DNA of 64,000 bases, from contig JABBOT010000027.1 in assembly GCA_016165875.1 (NCBI GenBank), positions 2,953,939-3,017,938 of the forward strand. Direction: 5' to 3'. Source of the DNA: Acanthopleura granulata (lineage: Eukaryota > Mollusca > Polyplacophora > Chitonida > Chitonidae). Shown here one piece after another: positions 37,699 to 52,300 of this stretch. Made by a program: the position numbers and the translations under genes. The notes under the pieces are model-generated. The model was not told the origin of the DNA. It was given only the letters and a program-made list of their open reading frames with translations, and ran no database searches. Numbering within the stretch: position 1 is the stretch's first letter; each line of letters opens with the position of its first letter.

Positions 37699-38564
37699 CT
37701 GGTATTGCTATGCCACCTTAGCTGTAACCAGTGATATTGCATTCCTGAACATTCTTATTTACACTTCACAGTTTTGCCATAATACATTCATTATCAAAAT
37801 GTATTTTCAATTGGAAACATAAAATAATTGTTACAATTGGAAAATTGGCACACAAAAGGCGTTTCACTCGGCTCGGATCATGGACAAGATTGAAGTCGCT
37901 GTACTGCTCACTGCCTTTATACAAGCTTCCGGCCCCAAAACCCCGTGCCAACACCTTCACCCAAGTTCTCCCCACTCCACAAGCTCACACTTCTTCACTC
38001 CTGATAACTTTGTGCCCTGGAGAAATTAATTTGCCTTCTTATTCGCCCTGCTCAAAGAAAGGAAATTCCATTATACATGTATTGGAACATCACGAAAGAT
38101 AATTCTTCTTTGGCATCTAATTGTTAAATATCAAAATGTATTGACCGAGTCCTTTTACTTGAAGAAATAAACAGCACAACATGATATTATTTGGAGAGGT
38201 TTAACGTACCAGTCAGTATGTTGCTTGACACACTTGATGTTGTTTATAAGGTCACCATTATTTATTATGTATATTTGCAGATGGCCAACACTTGACAGCA
38301 TATCAACATGTGGTTGAAATCAGCAGCTTTAAGTTCGCTTTAAACATCCCTGCTTGTAACTCATTATCATGATTATACCTGATACAATACTAGTTGCCAT
38401 ATTAGAACATACATGTACATGCCTCTTATCCTTGTGACTAAGTTATGGAGGTGCCAAATACTCAGAGTTTGAATTACAGTCCTTTGTTATTAAAAATTGA
38501 AGTCAGGTGTGTTATTTTCAACATGTATAGTTTTAACAGTTGATTAATTGTACAATACAGCTGC

Positions 38565-39260
38565 GGTTACACTAAGGTCAAATTGCCAGCCTAAGTAAGG
38601 CTGACTTGGAGCCACCTCATTTCAGTTCACCAATTCATGGCTGTTTGTGTTTACACTCAGATCAGTACATCTACAGTCTGATTGGCCTGCAGGGGGCGCA
38701 AACTCGCACCTCTCCTAATGGATATTAGTATGGGATAGTACATAATATCAAAATGCGTGGTAGGTTGATCGATTGACTTCAGCGGTTTGCGCCTTACATT
38801 TTGGTCTGCCTTGATTATTTTTCCATTTCATCAGCCAGTTTATTATAAACTTTCCCATCCCTGACTGTAGACTTGCTGTCTCACAGTGACACTTGTGCTC
38901 ACTCACCCAGTGGGGAAAGCAGCAGTAATTCTTCCCTCTGTCCAGTTACTACCCCAGACGTCAACATTTTGATTGCTATTTTGACACTTAGCAGATGAAA
39001 TTTCAGCAGTGTCACATTACAGTGATAAAGCTTCACCTGTTGGTGAACTAATCTGAGTTGGCTTTTGCTGTTCTATGTTTACACCGACAAAAACTGTGGA
39101 CTAAACTGAGCCTTTCTGATATAGGCCACCAAGACTGGCGGATGAAGAAAGTCGTTGTAAATGGGGCTGGCTTATTTTAGGTAACCTTTTTTAGCTAGTA
39201 TATACATCCAAGCCAGTCCCGAACTGGCCTCAAGCCACCAATTTTTCCAGTTGTAACCAC
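38565..39260. mobile_element. Non-autonomous DNA transposon-like element
   Basis: The left end (ctgcggttacactaaggtca) and the reverse complement of the right end (gtggttacaactggaaaaat) are imperfect inverted repeats of about 20-25 bp. The subterminal parts (aattgcc..gcc, aattggtggc) also match. There is no transposase frame inside. No target-site duplication could be fixed, so superfamily and limits are uncertain. Confidence 0.45.
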
Positions 39261-39264
39261 TACT

Positions 39265-40364
39265 TTACTCTGTGCTGTGGTTGTAATGAAATCTTTGGTG
39301 GGAAAGTACAGAGTTAACAGAACAATCATTTTCAGTGGCCATCGGTCATGTACAAACTTCACAGGTGAGGAGATAACATGCCTTTGCCAGACATATAGGA
39401 TGTCCATGCATTTGAAATATGTAGACCATTACACTGCTTTCAGAATGTCAAGAAGTACCGAGCCACATCACATTCCAGGGTGATGTAAAAACAAGTGCAG
39501 CGGAATCTCAGACTTCAGTTTAACGATATATTACATGAACAGACAAATGTATAACCTGTGCCGATTAAAACATCATGGTGAAGTAACTTTTCAAATGCAG
39601 TTTACTTGCCATCCCAAACTGTAGTCAAAACAAAACACGTCTCCTTAAAATGGCTAGAGTATAACCATTTTCGACGTACAAAGGAGCCCGATGGGAAGAC
39701 ATGAAAACTAATTCCATCATAATTTGGTGTGTGATTGACACGGACGATAGCAGCACAAAACGACATACTGCCAGTATGATGTCATACACTACTGGAACAT
39801 GAAGGGCAGATAAGCTTGTATAGAATGTCACGCTCAAGAAATTCAGCTTTTCAGTTTTGAAAAAAGCATTTTTTTTTTTAAATCTAGTGATTTTTATTTG
39901 TTCAATTACTTCGGCTCCATGTTTGAGATACCTCTAGGATATTTTGTGCCAATTTTGTGTGAAAAATTGATCAACTGGGACGGTTCACGTCACTGGTGAC
40001 ATATTGTCATCATCATATTGGTCTAAAGATGTCCAATTCAGACTCTCTTGTCATGTACGTGTGTTGTGCCTTCAGTGCATGGCAGATGTGATCAGTGTCT
40101 TCTGATGATGTCATTACTGGCATAGCAGGCTCATACATGTGTAGCACGCTCAGACTGCTTTTCAGATGTGTGATGAAACATGGTGGATGTATAATATTAT
40201 CAAACATTTGTTTTCATTAGTTTTGTGACAAATAACATTTTGATGTCACACTGTATTTATAATAAAAGTAAACCTCATTTGGGAGGACCCTTAAAGAAGG
40301 TGATTAAACTGTTGGTTTTTGGTGTCATTATGTTGCCTTATGAAACTTGTTTATTTTGTTGTAG
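39265..40364. other. Region upstream of ARL13B exon 2, first exon not found
   Basis: ARL13B needs a short first exon encoding an N-terminal Cys-Cys-rich peptide and ending in phase 2. I searched by eye from about 16.5 to 40.3 kb for a suitable ATG followed by paired Cys codons and a donor and did not find one. No promoter could be assigned. Confidence 0.4.
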
Positions 40365-43300
40365 GGAACTCACATTAGCCATCCTAGGTTTGGATAATGC
40401 TGGGAAGACTGTCACAGCCAATATTCTACAAGGGGGTATGATTCTTGTTTCTAAGCAGTTTGATATTGGTCATTTACCACATGTAATTACATGCTCTCTC
40501 CCTTGTAACTGTTGAGACATAGTCAAAAAAACTACTTTTATTTGCTTAATTTCAGTCACATGTAAATCTAAAAACTATGCAAGTGTGAAATTTGAAACTT
40601 AGCCAATTGGTAGGCCCAGAAATGGTAATCATTTTGAGCTACTGTCAAAAGTTTCTCACTAGAAGTATTTAAATGGCATCCACCTATGTCAGAAATAAAA
40701 ATAGCCGTCTACAGATTTAACATAAACTTTTATGGTAGCTAAATTAGAAATACATGTAGGTACTTCTAATTTGATGGCAAACTATGTGATGATTGTGATA
40801 AAAAATGACGGAGAGGAGGGCCTCTACTCACCGAGATGGTTAGCACGATTGTGCAGCGCAATGACCCAGGACCCTCTCACCAATACAGTCACTGCAAGTT
40901 CAAAACCTTCAAGTTTTTTTTTCGGGCACTGCCCCTTTTCCTCCCATCATAATGCTGGCTGCTATCATAGGAATGAAATATGGAGTGGAGTATAAGACAC
41001 CAATCAAATGAGTAAATCAATCAAATGATATAGACCCCGGCCAAAGTTGCTTGCAGTACTAGGGTCTGTTTTGGCAATGTTTATATTTGTAGCAAAGTTG
41101 TGCGCACTAACAAAAACTAGTGTTTCAAAGGATCAAAGCTGCAAGTTGGTGTTTATGGCTTAAATGTTACAGATGAAAATATCGAAGAGTAAAGTTGTAT
41201 GTAAATGTTTACCAATGTATTCATGTGCTCAGTTGTATAGGTTGGTTAATATTGTAAGTGTATGCTTGTGCACATTCTGTCCTTTAATAAACTTTGCAAA
41301 ATTGACTTTAACAGCAACTCTCCTAGCTATAGGATAGCTACAATGATCAAAGTATAAATCAATGGTAATAATTTTCAAACCTCTATCCCGGCTTATTTCT
41401 TGCAGAATCTCTTCACACAGCTCCAACGATAGGATTTCAGAAAAGTAACTTGAAATTTGGCAGATATGATCTCACACTATTTGACCTTGGGGGTGGGAAA
41501 AGAATTCGAGCCATTTGGAAGAAATACCTTGCTGAAGTTTATGGTGTTGTCTATCTGGTGGATGCAAGTGACAGTAGCCGTATAGAAGAGTCCACGGCTG
41601 TTTTCAAGGAGCTACTAGAAAACCCGAAAGTAACCCAGAAACCAGTACTTGTGTAAGTGTTTTTGAAGCAGTGTTGCAGTTGTAGCCTTCATAAGGCTTT
41701 TGTTGAGAAAGGTATGTGGGGATTTAAATCCTGGGTGTAAAATGTCATACCCAGGGTTTAAATCCCCATTTACCCTTCTCCACATGCAGATAACAATTTT
41801 GTCCGTGTAAGAATTATCACATAGGAGGCCTTTCATGTGGATATAAAGATGAGTTAAGAAAAATCATGCAAACCATTTCCATTGCAGACACAGCGCTACT
41901 GTCACCGCATGACAGTGACATGTCATAAAATGCAACATTACAAAAAATTGCCATTCCTGTGCAAAGCAGTTCATACAAATGTTTGCACAGTGGTTGTTTT
42001 GTTCATACCTCAGTGAACCTAACAGTGTAACGCCAATACTTGTAATTAAATTCAAACACCAGTGGAACTTCATTTTTCTGCCCGCTCATAAACTTTATGT
42101 GTTACAGCTTGAATGCATTTACACAGTACAGTGCGCAAAGAGTGAACTTTGTAGAGGATTTAGTGCATTTTACATTTCTACTGATGTTGAACATGAAACT
42201 ATGTTACTCTTTTACAGATGTGATGAATTAGAGCATACTCTGCACTGTCTCATTTGTTCCAAACTTCAGAGAAATTGATGACCACGACTCACAAAATGCA
42301 ATGAGAGGTTATCCCAGACCTTAAACATGTCAGAGGCCTTTTAAGCTAGGAAAAATCACGCTAGCCATGTCCATAGCAGAGAGTGCTGATGTATTGTATC
42401 ATGTCAGATACACAGGTTATAAATGATTCAAACCTCCAGTGTGATTCACATAGCCCATGTGGGCTTGGCCTGCAGCTCTGCCAAGTGTACATGTACATGT
42501 ATTCACCTGTCCAGTCAGCCAGTGGCTATCAAGAATCTCTGGTGAGGTGGAGACAAACAGTTATATCACCTTGGCTTCAGCAAATTTTGAGAAGGGAAGG
42601 TTTTGTAATACCCTGGTGACTAACACCAGATTTTTTTTGTTGTTGAATATGTGCATGGTAAAACTCACTTCTTATACGTGAGAGGAAAATTTGGTGTCTG
42701 TAAAGAAGTGTGCTCCAAATATTTGTTTGATTGCAATCAAATTTAGAGCTCAGGTTCACTTGTCTCTATGGAATAACTGCTGCAAAAAGATGCGCATTTA
42801 GTATAGTTTGTGGTGTCCCATGTGTAGTTTTAAAACCAGCTTCTCCCATGATGTTCATTTATAACTTTTGCATGTGTGGTATATGTTTTGCTTGTGATAC
42901 TTTCAGACTGGCCAACAAGCAGGATGTTGAGGGAGCTCTGGATGAGATGGACATCTGTGACCAGATGAGGCTAGAAGAGCTTGTCAATGCCAACAAATGC
43001 CCCTGTAGAGTGGTCAGTAGGCTGTCTTACATGTGCTCCCAGATCTTCTCCACAGTAGTGAATATGTCATACATGTAGTCCTATATTGTACTCAGGGTTA
43101 TTTAATGGGTGGGAAAACACTGCACATCACCAGCAATTAAAATATATGAAAGCTACATGATGGACCAGAGAAAGAAAACTTTTACAGATATAGATGAATT
43201 ATACTGCACTGAGAAATAAATACCTTACTGTTTTTATTGAAGCCACAAATTTATGGAGTCACTTCCAGAATACCTGTTCCCTGTGGGGTCACTGGGTTGA

Positions 43301-46300
43301 AAAGAAATGACCCAAGCCCTCTGGGCAAGTTTGTCGTAAAAGGCGACTAAGGGAAGATCTGAAAACTGCTTGATTCAATGTTTTGATATTGTACAACATA
43401 CAATATCAAAACATGCATAGAATTATATGCAAAGAGCAATATTTTATGAGGTTTTAAACTTTGAAAACCTGAGCATTAATTCAATCATTCGTCCCAAAAT
43501 ACCTGTTGAGTGTTGACACAGGATCTTGGGGGGTATTCTTTTTTCAGGTTGTCTGTTTGTCTGTCCATCTATCTATTGGTTTTTCAACCATCGTATGTTT
43601 GGGTTCCGCATTACATCTCTGCTTAGACATGATTGATTACAGTCAGAAATTTGGTATTTGGTTTCTGTGAAATGACCCCTTGCCAGAGATTCCAAATTTT
43701 GTTTCTATGGTGTATCTCAGCAGACAAGATCAATTGATCTGCACCCTTAGTGTTTCTAAGTTTTTCCATTCGTCATGAGTTTGGTTTCGCACAGGACATC
43801 TCTGTTTAGATGGGATTAATTACCCTGAAAGGGGAAATGTGGTTTTCTTGCTTGGGATTGTTTTTTGTCTTCCTCTCTTTGTCATTTGTTCATTCAGGAA
43901 TTGCTCAAGAGTTGATTGATTGATTGATCCAGCTGTTGGATGTGGTTGCCTCAGCTTGTCTCCTCAATCTCATTAGGTACCACTCTTTTCATCAAAATGT
44001 TTGCCAGTCAGCTCACAAAAGTAAGAGGCCTTATGGACAATGTCCCTTTCAGTAGACACTATCCACATAAGAAGAAGTTGAGAATGGTGATCTCGGAGTA
44101 TTGTCAAAGTAGTTGGTGTTAGTCTGTACATTTTCTTGTTAACGCTCTCTCCTAAACAGCTTATACTAAGTTCACCAAACTTAGACCACTCTTAGACCAT
44201 TTTGTGATGATGAGAATCTTGTTCAATTTTCTTGTTCATTCACCTTTTCTGTTATTCAAGGTCATTGGAGTCATAAAAATGAATTTGTTGAAAGGCATGT
44301 AAACATGAAGAAAAAATTCATTTCCAAAGTTTGCTAAACTCATGGACTTCTAGAAGTAGGCATGCAGATGAACCTTCCTAATAAATTTCAGTGTTCCTCT
44401 CAGTGACCTCTTGAACAGCTCAACCCACCTTGTCATAATTTGAGAAAGAAACGATTTGATTTCCATTAACCTTGATGGTCGTATTTGGGCATCTACAGAT
44501 ATACATGTACTTTCTTATGGATTATGGAAACATTGAAACTCTGTAACATTGCCATTAAATAAACAATAAACTTGTTACCTGGAAGGAAGTTTTCTCATTT
44601 TCCAACCTCTAAATGCCCTTAAACTAGTTAAACACACACAGATATCAACCTACCTTCCAAACAAACCTTAAAACACCTTCCTACAATCAACAGAACACCC
44701 ATAGCCAGGAGAAATGAGTAACTTTATAGTCATGAATGAAATTTTAGGTCATTTAGGGTAATTGTGCATTGCATTGTATGGTACTTTTCATCTGTGCTCT
44801 GTTAGCTCAGTTGTGTTAGGCAGCATTAAATTTAAAGTAGTAACAATCTCTTTCATGTTTCATGCAATAGTGAATGCAATTGCTGCTTTTTTTTTATCTC
44901 ACTTTCTTTTTTTAAGTGTAAGTGTCACATTATTAAAAGGAAAGGCAACAAAAAATATAACCAAAGCTATTTCAGAAGAGGAAACCTAACAGACGTAAAC
45001 TGGTGTAGGCATTTGTTCATGATGTACGTGATAACTATATATCAGCTTTTAATGTAGAATTCTTAAGAGGTCATGAGAAATGCCATTTTAAAGAAATGGG
45101 CAACACGATTTGACGTCATCCATACCATATACTTTGCAGTAGTAGAGACGAGACACTCCTTTGTTTGTGAAGTATGGTACTTTTAATATTACTTTCGAAG
45201 GCCACAAATTGTGGCGTTGTTGGATGAGACTTTTGGGAATAACCCCATATCTATTCCGCTATCATTTTCTCGTTAAATCTGGCTTTAAAATATATCAGAA
45301 TTGTCTCGTAATCAGAAGGAAAACATCTGATTTAACACTACTTCTACATGGCAAAATGGTGAACTCGGAACGGATGATGTCACAGCAGAAACAGATGCAT
45401 TCTCAGTTGGTAGAAATATCTCCCTCCTGATTGGTAAAATTTGATAGGATGGCGACCCGGTCAGTTTTTCCTATTTGGGCGGTTTTGCGCAACCATTTGT
45501 TTTGGTGACGTTATTTTGAAACCAGATGCATTCTGTGTGGTTTGTTATATAGATTTGTCATAGTCAATTAGTCGAAGGAAAAAAAGGACATACAAAGTTT
45601 CACATGATTTGTAGCATTAGACGATTTGCATATTGTTAATGTGGCTGTAGCAGTTTTTTCATTTGACTAGTTGATACAACGAATTGGACCATGTGAGCTC
45701 AGCTTAATGTATGTTTTAAGATCGAAGTAGAGATAAGCTGTCTTATTAAGACCTATTTGTACTCTGGAATACCCTGCTCAGTTTTAAGAACTGTCATTTT
45801 CTCTACAAGAGCTTGTTGGGTTATTTTTGTAGGAAATGTGTTCAGCAGTAAAGAGCTCAGGAAGGAAAAAAGACTCGAGGATCAAGGAGGGCTTACAGTG
45901 GTTGTGTGATCGAAGTAGAGATAAGCTGTCTTATTAAGACCTACTTGTACTCTGGAATACTCTGCTCAGTTTTAAGAACTGTCATTTTCTCTACAAGAGC
46001 TTGTTGGGTTATTTTTGTAGGAAATGTGTTCAGCAATAAAGAGCTCAGGAAGGAAAAAAGACTCGAGGATCAAGGAGGGCTTACAGTGGTTGTGTGACAT
46101 GATTGACCTGGACTTTGTGAGATTGAATACTCGCATAGTGGAGGATATACGTGTACAGGACATCGAGAGGAAGAAGGATCTGGAGGAAAGGAAGGCACGT
46201 GTGCAGAAATTACGAGAACAAAGGTACAGAGTTAGACAAATGCAGAGTATTCCACCACTGTAGCAGTCTTCCATTATTACGTGTTCAAGAAACACCCATA

Positions 46301-49300
46301 TGCTATAGAAACAAAAACATTTGTGTCTTGAACAATATCTTAATGAATGTTTAGCATTGCTTGTACAGAAAGGTAAACTCCCTTTGTGTTTACTCGGATA
46401 CATGCGGTAGCGCACACATTGAATGGAAATAACTGGGGTTTTCTTTGGTAAACAGCTTAAGAAATAGATAAATAAAGGATGGTAAAGAAATTACATTCAG
46501 ATTTTAATGTTTGAAGGTTTATGGCAGAGATACTGTTGGTGAGCTGTTATTACTATGTTCATCTACAAAGGCATTTGTTGTTTATTCTCAGAGAAAAAGA
46601 GGAGGAGGAAGAACGAAGGAGGCTAGGTATGCGAGAACCCGAGAGTCCAGCTGAGGACGCCATTGGCGGAAATCCATTCAAGAAACTTGACTATGAGGAA
46701 CTCAAGCAAAAGGTCTCTCTGACATTCCACATCTCTGTATGTGCCACCGTACAATTCTTATATAAGTATATTCAGGGCTTTATTTTTGTCATTTTTACCA
46801 GAATCTAAATGGATTTCTTAGATTTGCTTTGGTGGAAATGAAATGTACCGGAATCTAATCAGATCTGGTGCAGCTAAAAAGTTGTTCTGAGAGATGGTTT
46901 CATTGCGGATGGAAGTAAACAGATTTTTAGGATCCCAGGTTCCTAACCTTAATTATGTGAAACAAAATGGTAGATTCTCCAACTCTTTCTCCTTGGTGAC
47001 AATAGGAAGTTGAAGAAGTATGACCATTTGTGCAGTCTAGTGTTTATCACAGACCGCTTGCATGCCACTAATATGGTGTGCATATCTGTACTTCACAGGT
47101 GGCTAAGTTTGTCAGTAACTTCTGAATGGTTGGTGGTTTACATAGGGCACTCTGGTCTCCCATGAAAAATACTGCTCCTCCATTTGTTTTGTCCAGCCAT
47201 CATAATTTTGAACAAAGGTGACTCCAAATAGTGTGCTATAACTTGGGTTGTATAACTGATATAAATGAACAGTGATGACCTTAGCTGATTAATCTGCTTG
47301 GTACAGGGTACATTCCCTAATAGAATGTAATAGAAAGGCTTTGTAAATCACATGCATTTAAGTTGTACTGTGTCTTTGAAGTCAGCAAGAGGCATCATTC
47401 GGCCTCAGGTCAGTTATGGACTTAAAAATCTAATGGTTGCCTTGTGGGTGTTGTCACTGTCAGATTACTGACTTGTTGAAGAAACAAAAAAGGAATAATA
47501 CACTCAAGGGTTTATAACTGTTTCTCTCCAATAGAACGAAGTTAGACATTTTCTGTTTTATTCAGAGATGACAACTCCTTTCTGCCATCTTTGCTCTAGA
47601 CTTGATCCTCAGGCAGTGTGCTTTTATGTTGAGTTTCATAAATTTGCCTCATCTATGACTGGCTGTATCACAGCATACAGTTTGAACCATTGCACACAGC
47701 TCCATCAGTATTCTGACTGAGTGAGCTGCTCTTGTGCAGATGCATGCTTTTTGTCTGTGAGAGAACTCCCTGCCTTTACTGATAAATGTGTTTCATAAAC
47801 AGGAAGCTAGGTTGAAAGAGGAAAAGAGAACGAAAGCCATGCTTGACCGAAATGAGAACAAAACATGTGAGCCTGTGAGTAGACAGCTGACGTCTGACTT
47901 CTCCAATTCTCTGGCAGATGATGATGATGATGACATTGTGATAACCTCTCCTTCTCCACGACATTCCAAACTACCGCCTCTTCATTATCAGAAACAATCA
48001 AAACATGACAGGAGAAAGGAGAAAAATCTACAAAGGGAGAGCCAGGAAGAAAAAATAGATAATCATTGTGATGGTAAACTTTCTGCAAATCGTAAAGTTT
48101 CTAGTGGCGTGGAAAATGGGTATTTGGACTTGACGTGGAGAGGGGCAGGTGGACATCTTGAACCATTAGGGAGACCAGGTAAGTTACAGACAAGACCTTT
48201 TCTTATGACATGTTTTCATGGCTGACTACAAAATATACATTGGGCTGTCTTTTTTTTCATGTGGAGGTTTGCACTTCAGCTGAATGTTCCTTGAAAGTGC
48301 TGTAAAAGATGGGTAGTAGGTCCTTGAAGGTCCTCACAAATATTTTGTTTCAGGGGTGTTCCCTGGACTGCTGAAAAGCAACCAAGACTGTATTCATTAA
48401 TTGCAATGAGGTTTTGTACTTAAACTGGGTAGTATTTTAAGGCGTGGAACATGTGGATTTGTTAGGCATGTTCGGTCCTTGAAAGTCCTTGAAAAACATA
48501 TTCATGAGGTTTCCTCATTGGACTTACAAAGGAGTAACAGCCCAGGGAATACCAACTGCTACATCACACTAGCAGTCTGGGCCAAGTCCAAATTAGGACA
48601 TGTTTCCATTTTAGGAGATTCATGTCCGCCCCATTTTCCCCTTTTTAATGGGGAAAATACATCTCCAAATATCAAACAACGAAAGTGTCTAAAGCAAAAA
48701 GGTTCTACAAATGTGAAGATGGATAAGCAAATCGCAAATTCCATGTTTTCAGGGCAATATAAGCTTTATTAATTAACCTGTTGATATTAAAGGGGAATAA
48801 AATCATACAAACGCCATTCTGGCTGCAGCAAGGCAAGTTAGGTTTTGGTCTAACATCTGTAAACCAAGAGATTTTTCATCCAACAACTCATCTGAGCCTA
48901 TATCCCTGTCAAATCACTGTCACTTTACTCTAGCAACGGTCACAATTGGCTAATGTACATATGTATATGCCAAGAAGGGTATAAGCAGCTAATGCTCTGT
49001 ATGTGTGTAGTGACAGGTAATGATTTTTTGATGGTCTCTAACTTGAGTGTTGTTATTTATTTATTTATTTGATTGATGTTTCACACCATACTCAAGAATG
49101 TTTCACTTATACAACAGTGACCAGCATTATGATGGGAGAAATCTGGGCAGACCCTGGCGGAAACCCACGACCATCCGCAGGTTTCTGGCAGACCTTCGCA
49201 CATACGGCCGTGAGTGTTGTTCGAGGGAAAGTTGAAGCCACAAGCTGAAGTTTCACAGTAAGCAGGATTCCAAAGAGGCCTAACAAGCTGTCCATGCCTA

Positions 49301-52300
49301 CCCTGCCCATTAATGCCTTCCTTGTCCAACTGTTGGACCGTGAAGGAACAAAATAGCACACTGAAAATAACTGGAACCTTTCACCCTAAACCTAGTTTCA
49401 ACCCACATCATGTTTTATTTGTAGTGAAAATCCTGAAATTGAGTCTTTATATGACTGTAAAAACTAGCACTTTCGCACCATCTTAAGCTCTGTTTAATAT
49501 GTTGTTAAGTACAACATTAAAAACCAACCACTCACTGACTCTGTTTAATAGGTTTTTATTTTTGCAGGATTTGTACTAAATGTCAATATAAGGAATATAT
49601 AATATTGATAAGTTAATGTCTATTAACTGTACTGTATTTCAAGGCTGGAAGAAGAAAAATGTTTTAAAAGTGTACATTAATCTAAGTAATTTAGCTCACA
49701 AAATTGATAGATAATGAGGCTGGTGTTAAGCATTTTTTTTTTTATAACAGTTGGTAATCTCTTCTGAATGACGTAATAGAAGCACAACCTTTACAACCTG
49801 TCAGGGCTTCGCCATTTAGTTCAGTGTTTAAAAAGTCACAAGGGTGATAACAAGCATATCAGATTTCTCCACGAAATGGTGGGCTTTTTGCATACTTTTG
49901 TAAAAACAGGTTGTTGAAGAACTCTGGAGTGTTTCGTTTTTCGATTTGACCATGAGATAGGCGTGGATTTACGGTACAATAGGGAAGGATTTTGTAGCCA
50001 CCAAAAGCAGTGGTATCTGTGCAGGCCATTTTACAGCTGAAAGCTATCAGAGGAATACAGCTGAACTTGAAAGATTTGGCTACTATGGTGGCTTCAGTTG
50101 ACTCAGAATAAATAACTAGTCAGTTTTAAGATAAACAAACGATATATATACAGTGTAACACTGGATATACCCATAGCTTACAAGTCCGTTTGCCAGTGCA
50201 GTTGCAAATGCCTGGACTATGGCAAAGATAAATTCATCGTGTGAAAACTCAGAATCCGAAGTCTGGCGAGAGATGTCAGTGTCATAAATCGGAATTTCAG
50301 TCGGAATATCTGCTTTAGTAGCTTGAATCCATCTCAAAAGTGATATTGTTTTTGATACAAATTCCCAGGTTATATAGCCCATCTAGCCAAGGGTTCGCTA
50401 TCTATGATGTCACCCGCAGAGCTGTACCAGGCAGCTGGCTGGACAGTAAGCCTATTGTTTTTAATGGATTTAAAGTTATCATTATGTTTCTCAAAAGCCC
50501 TCTCCATAATATATTTTGTAATCAGTGTATAATCTTCATAATCAGGACCAGCAGCTAAACCTGGATTCTAATCCTTTAAATGTTCCTAGCAACTTCCCCC
50601 ACTCCTTCCTTCACCCCTGCTCCCACCGACTCAACAGGGACTAAGGGTATGAGACACCATCTGAGATACTTTGATAGCCTGGGCAGCTTTAATAAGTTCA
50701 TCATGTTCCATATTTTACTAGACTCTTCCTATAATACAAAAGTGTAAGTTTTTAACATTGAAATGTAGACAACTTCTATTTTCTTCTTATTGGGGGGGGG
50801 GGGTCATAAATTACATCCACATATAGGTTACATACATAGCTGCAATGAGACTGTGAAACCTATGAAAAACATATTTATACTAAATATTTTTGTCCCTTGG
50901 ACTTGCTGACAAAAGCTACAATTTCAGATTTAAAAGATTCAAATTAACTGTAACACAGTTTTTATTTTTTACTACTCTGTTAGCCAATTAATTTCACAAT
51001 TCAAAGGTGAAATGGGTGACGTTTGCAAATGCAATTTTACATAATCTCTTTTTTAAATTCTTTAACAATTCCAAATATGTATTTCTGTATACTAGATTTA
51101 AAGGACTATGTAAAATGAATCTATACCATGTGGTTGCATACATGTAACTTCTGTTAGATTTTACATCCTTGTCCATGATCTCATTTTGATGTAAAATCCT
51201 CAGCTGTTGTTGTTTGGGGTGAATTATTCTTAATAGTGCGAAATGTACACATGTACTGGTATTGTTCAGGTTTTGAGAAAAAGCTCTCAGTAGATAAATC
51301 ATACTGCCATTATGGTATCAGATTTTTTCTTCTCTTTTATCTGTTTTTCTGTTGTAAAAATTTCATATCTGTGAACAAAACATAATGATTATGCCATGGA
51401 TCATCTAGATAAATAAATTCATGAAAATTTACTGTGAAAATCTACTTATCTCTGACTGAGAAACATTCCAGTATTACACAGAGTTGTTCCCTTAACATTT
51501 GTAACCATGATCATAACATCCTGTGGTATTTTACGTACCTGTAAATAGGATTACATTATTCTAATCCGAAGCTTCGAAATCAGTGTTATTACTGAAGAAG
51601 AAGCACACTGCCGAATGGGGCGTTAGCAAAACTAAGCTTAGTGAAAAAAACCTGAAAGCGGACTAGAGCTGTATAATAGAGCATGCCTTTACAAGCAGTC
51701 GATCACAGTTGTTCACAATTGTAACTATAATTATATACACCATTTCCAGGTAATTATACAGTAAAGAACATTACCATAAATCGATAGAACAAAGTACATT
51801 TCTGCAATTATTTCTTTTGAATAAACAAAAAAAAAGAAAGGGGGGAGGGGCTCTCTGAACCATTAGCGTAAATATCAGTACTTGTATAATGTCACACTCA
51901 TTTAGAAACAAAGAAATGGAGCTTCTGTTTCCACTTTAAGTAACATAAGTGAAATTATCCTGATCAGGAACATGTAACTATAACGGAACCAACTTTGCCG
52001 GTTTTGTACTTGGCCTGGACTGACTAGCCTACTAAATCCACACAATCTGCTTCTGTTATTACAGCCAATTTGTTCAGTGCAGGTGAGCACTTTTCCCTCG
52101 ATTTACCTATACAGTACAGCCCTGAGCTTGGTAGAGTTTTGTATGCTAGGCTTCAGGTGTGCTAGATTATTATGTTAATAGTTCAGCTACACAGACCATT
52201 ACTCTGAAATGAACGGTAGCATACATGTCTTCACATAGCTTTATTAAAAGCAAGAAGTGTTTCATAATATATGTGTGACCTATCTGCAAAACCTGGTAGG

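Noticed and set aside
40225..40364. In-frame start upstream of ARL13B exon 2 (MLPYETCLFCC...)
   Set aside because: The text is AT-rich intron-like and ends in a strong acceptor (ttattttgttgtag). The cysteines come from the acceptor itself, so it is not taken as the true N terminus.
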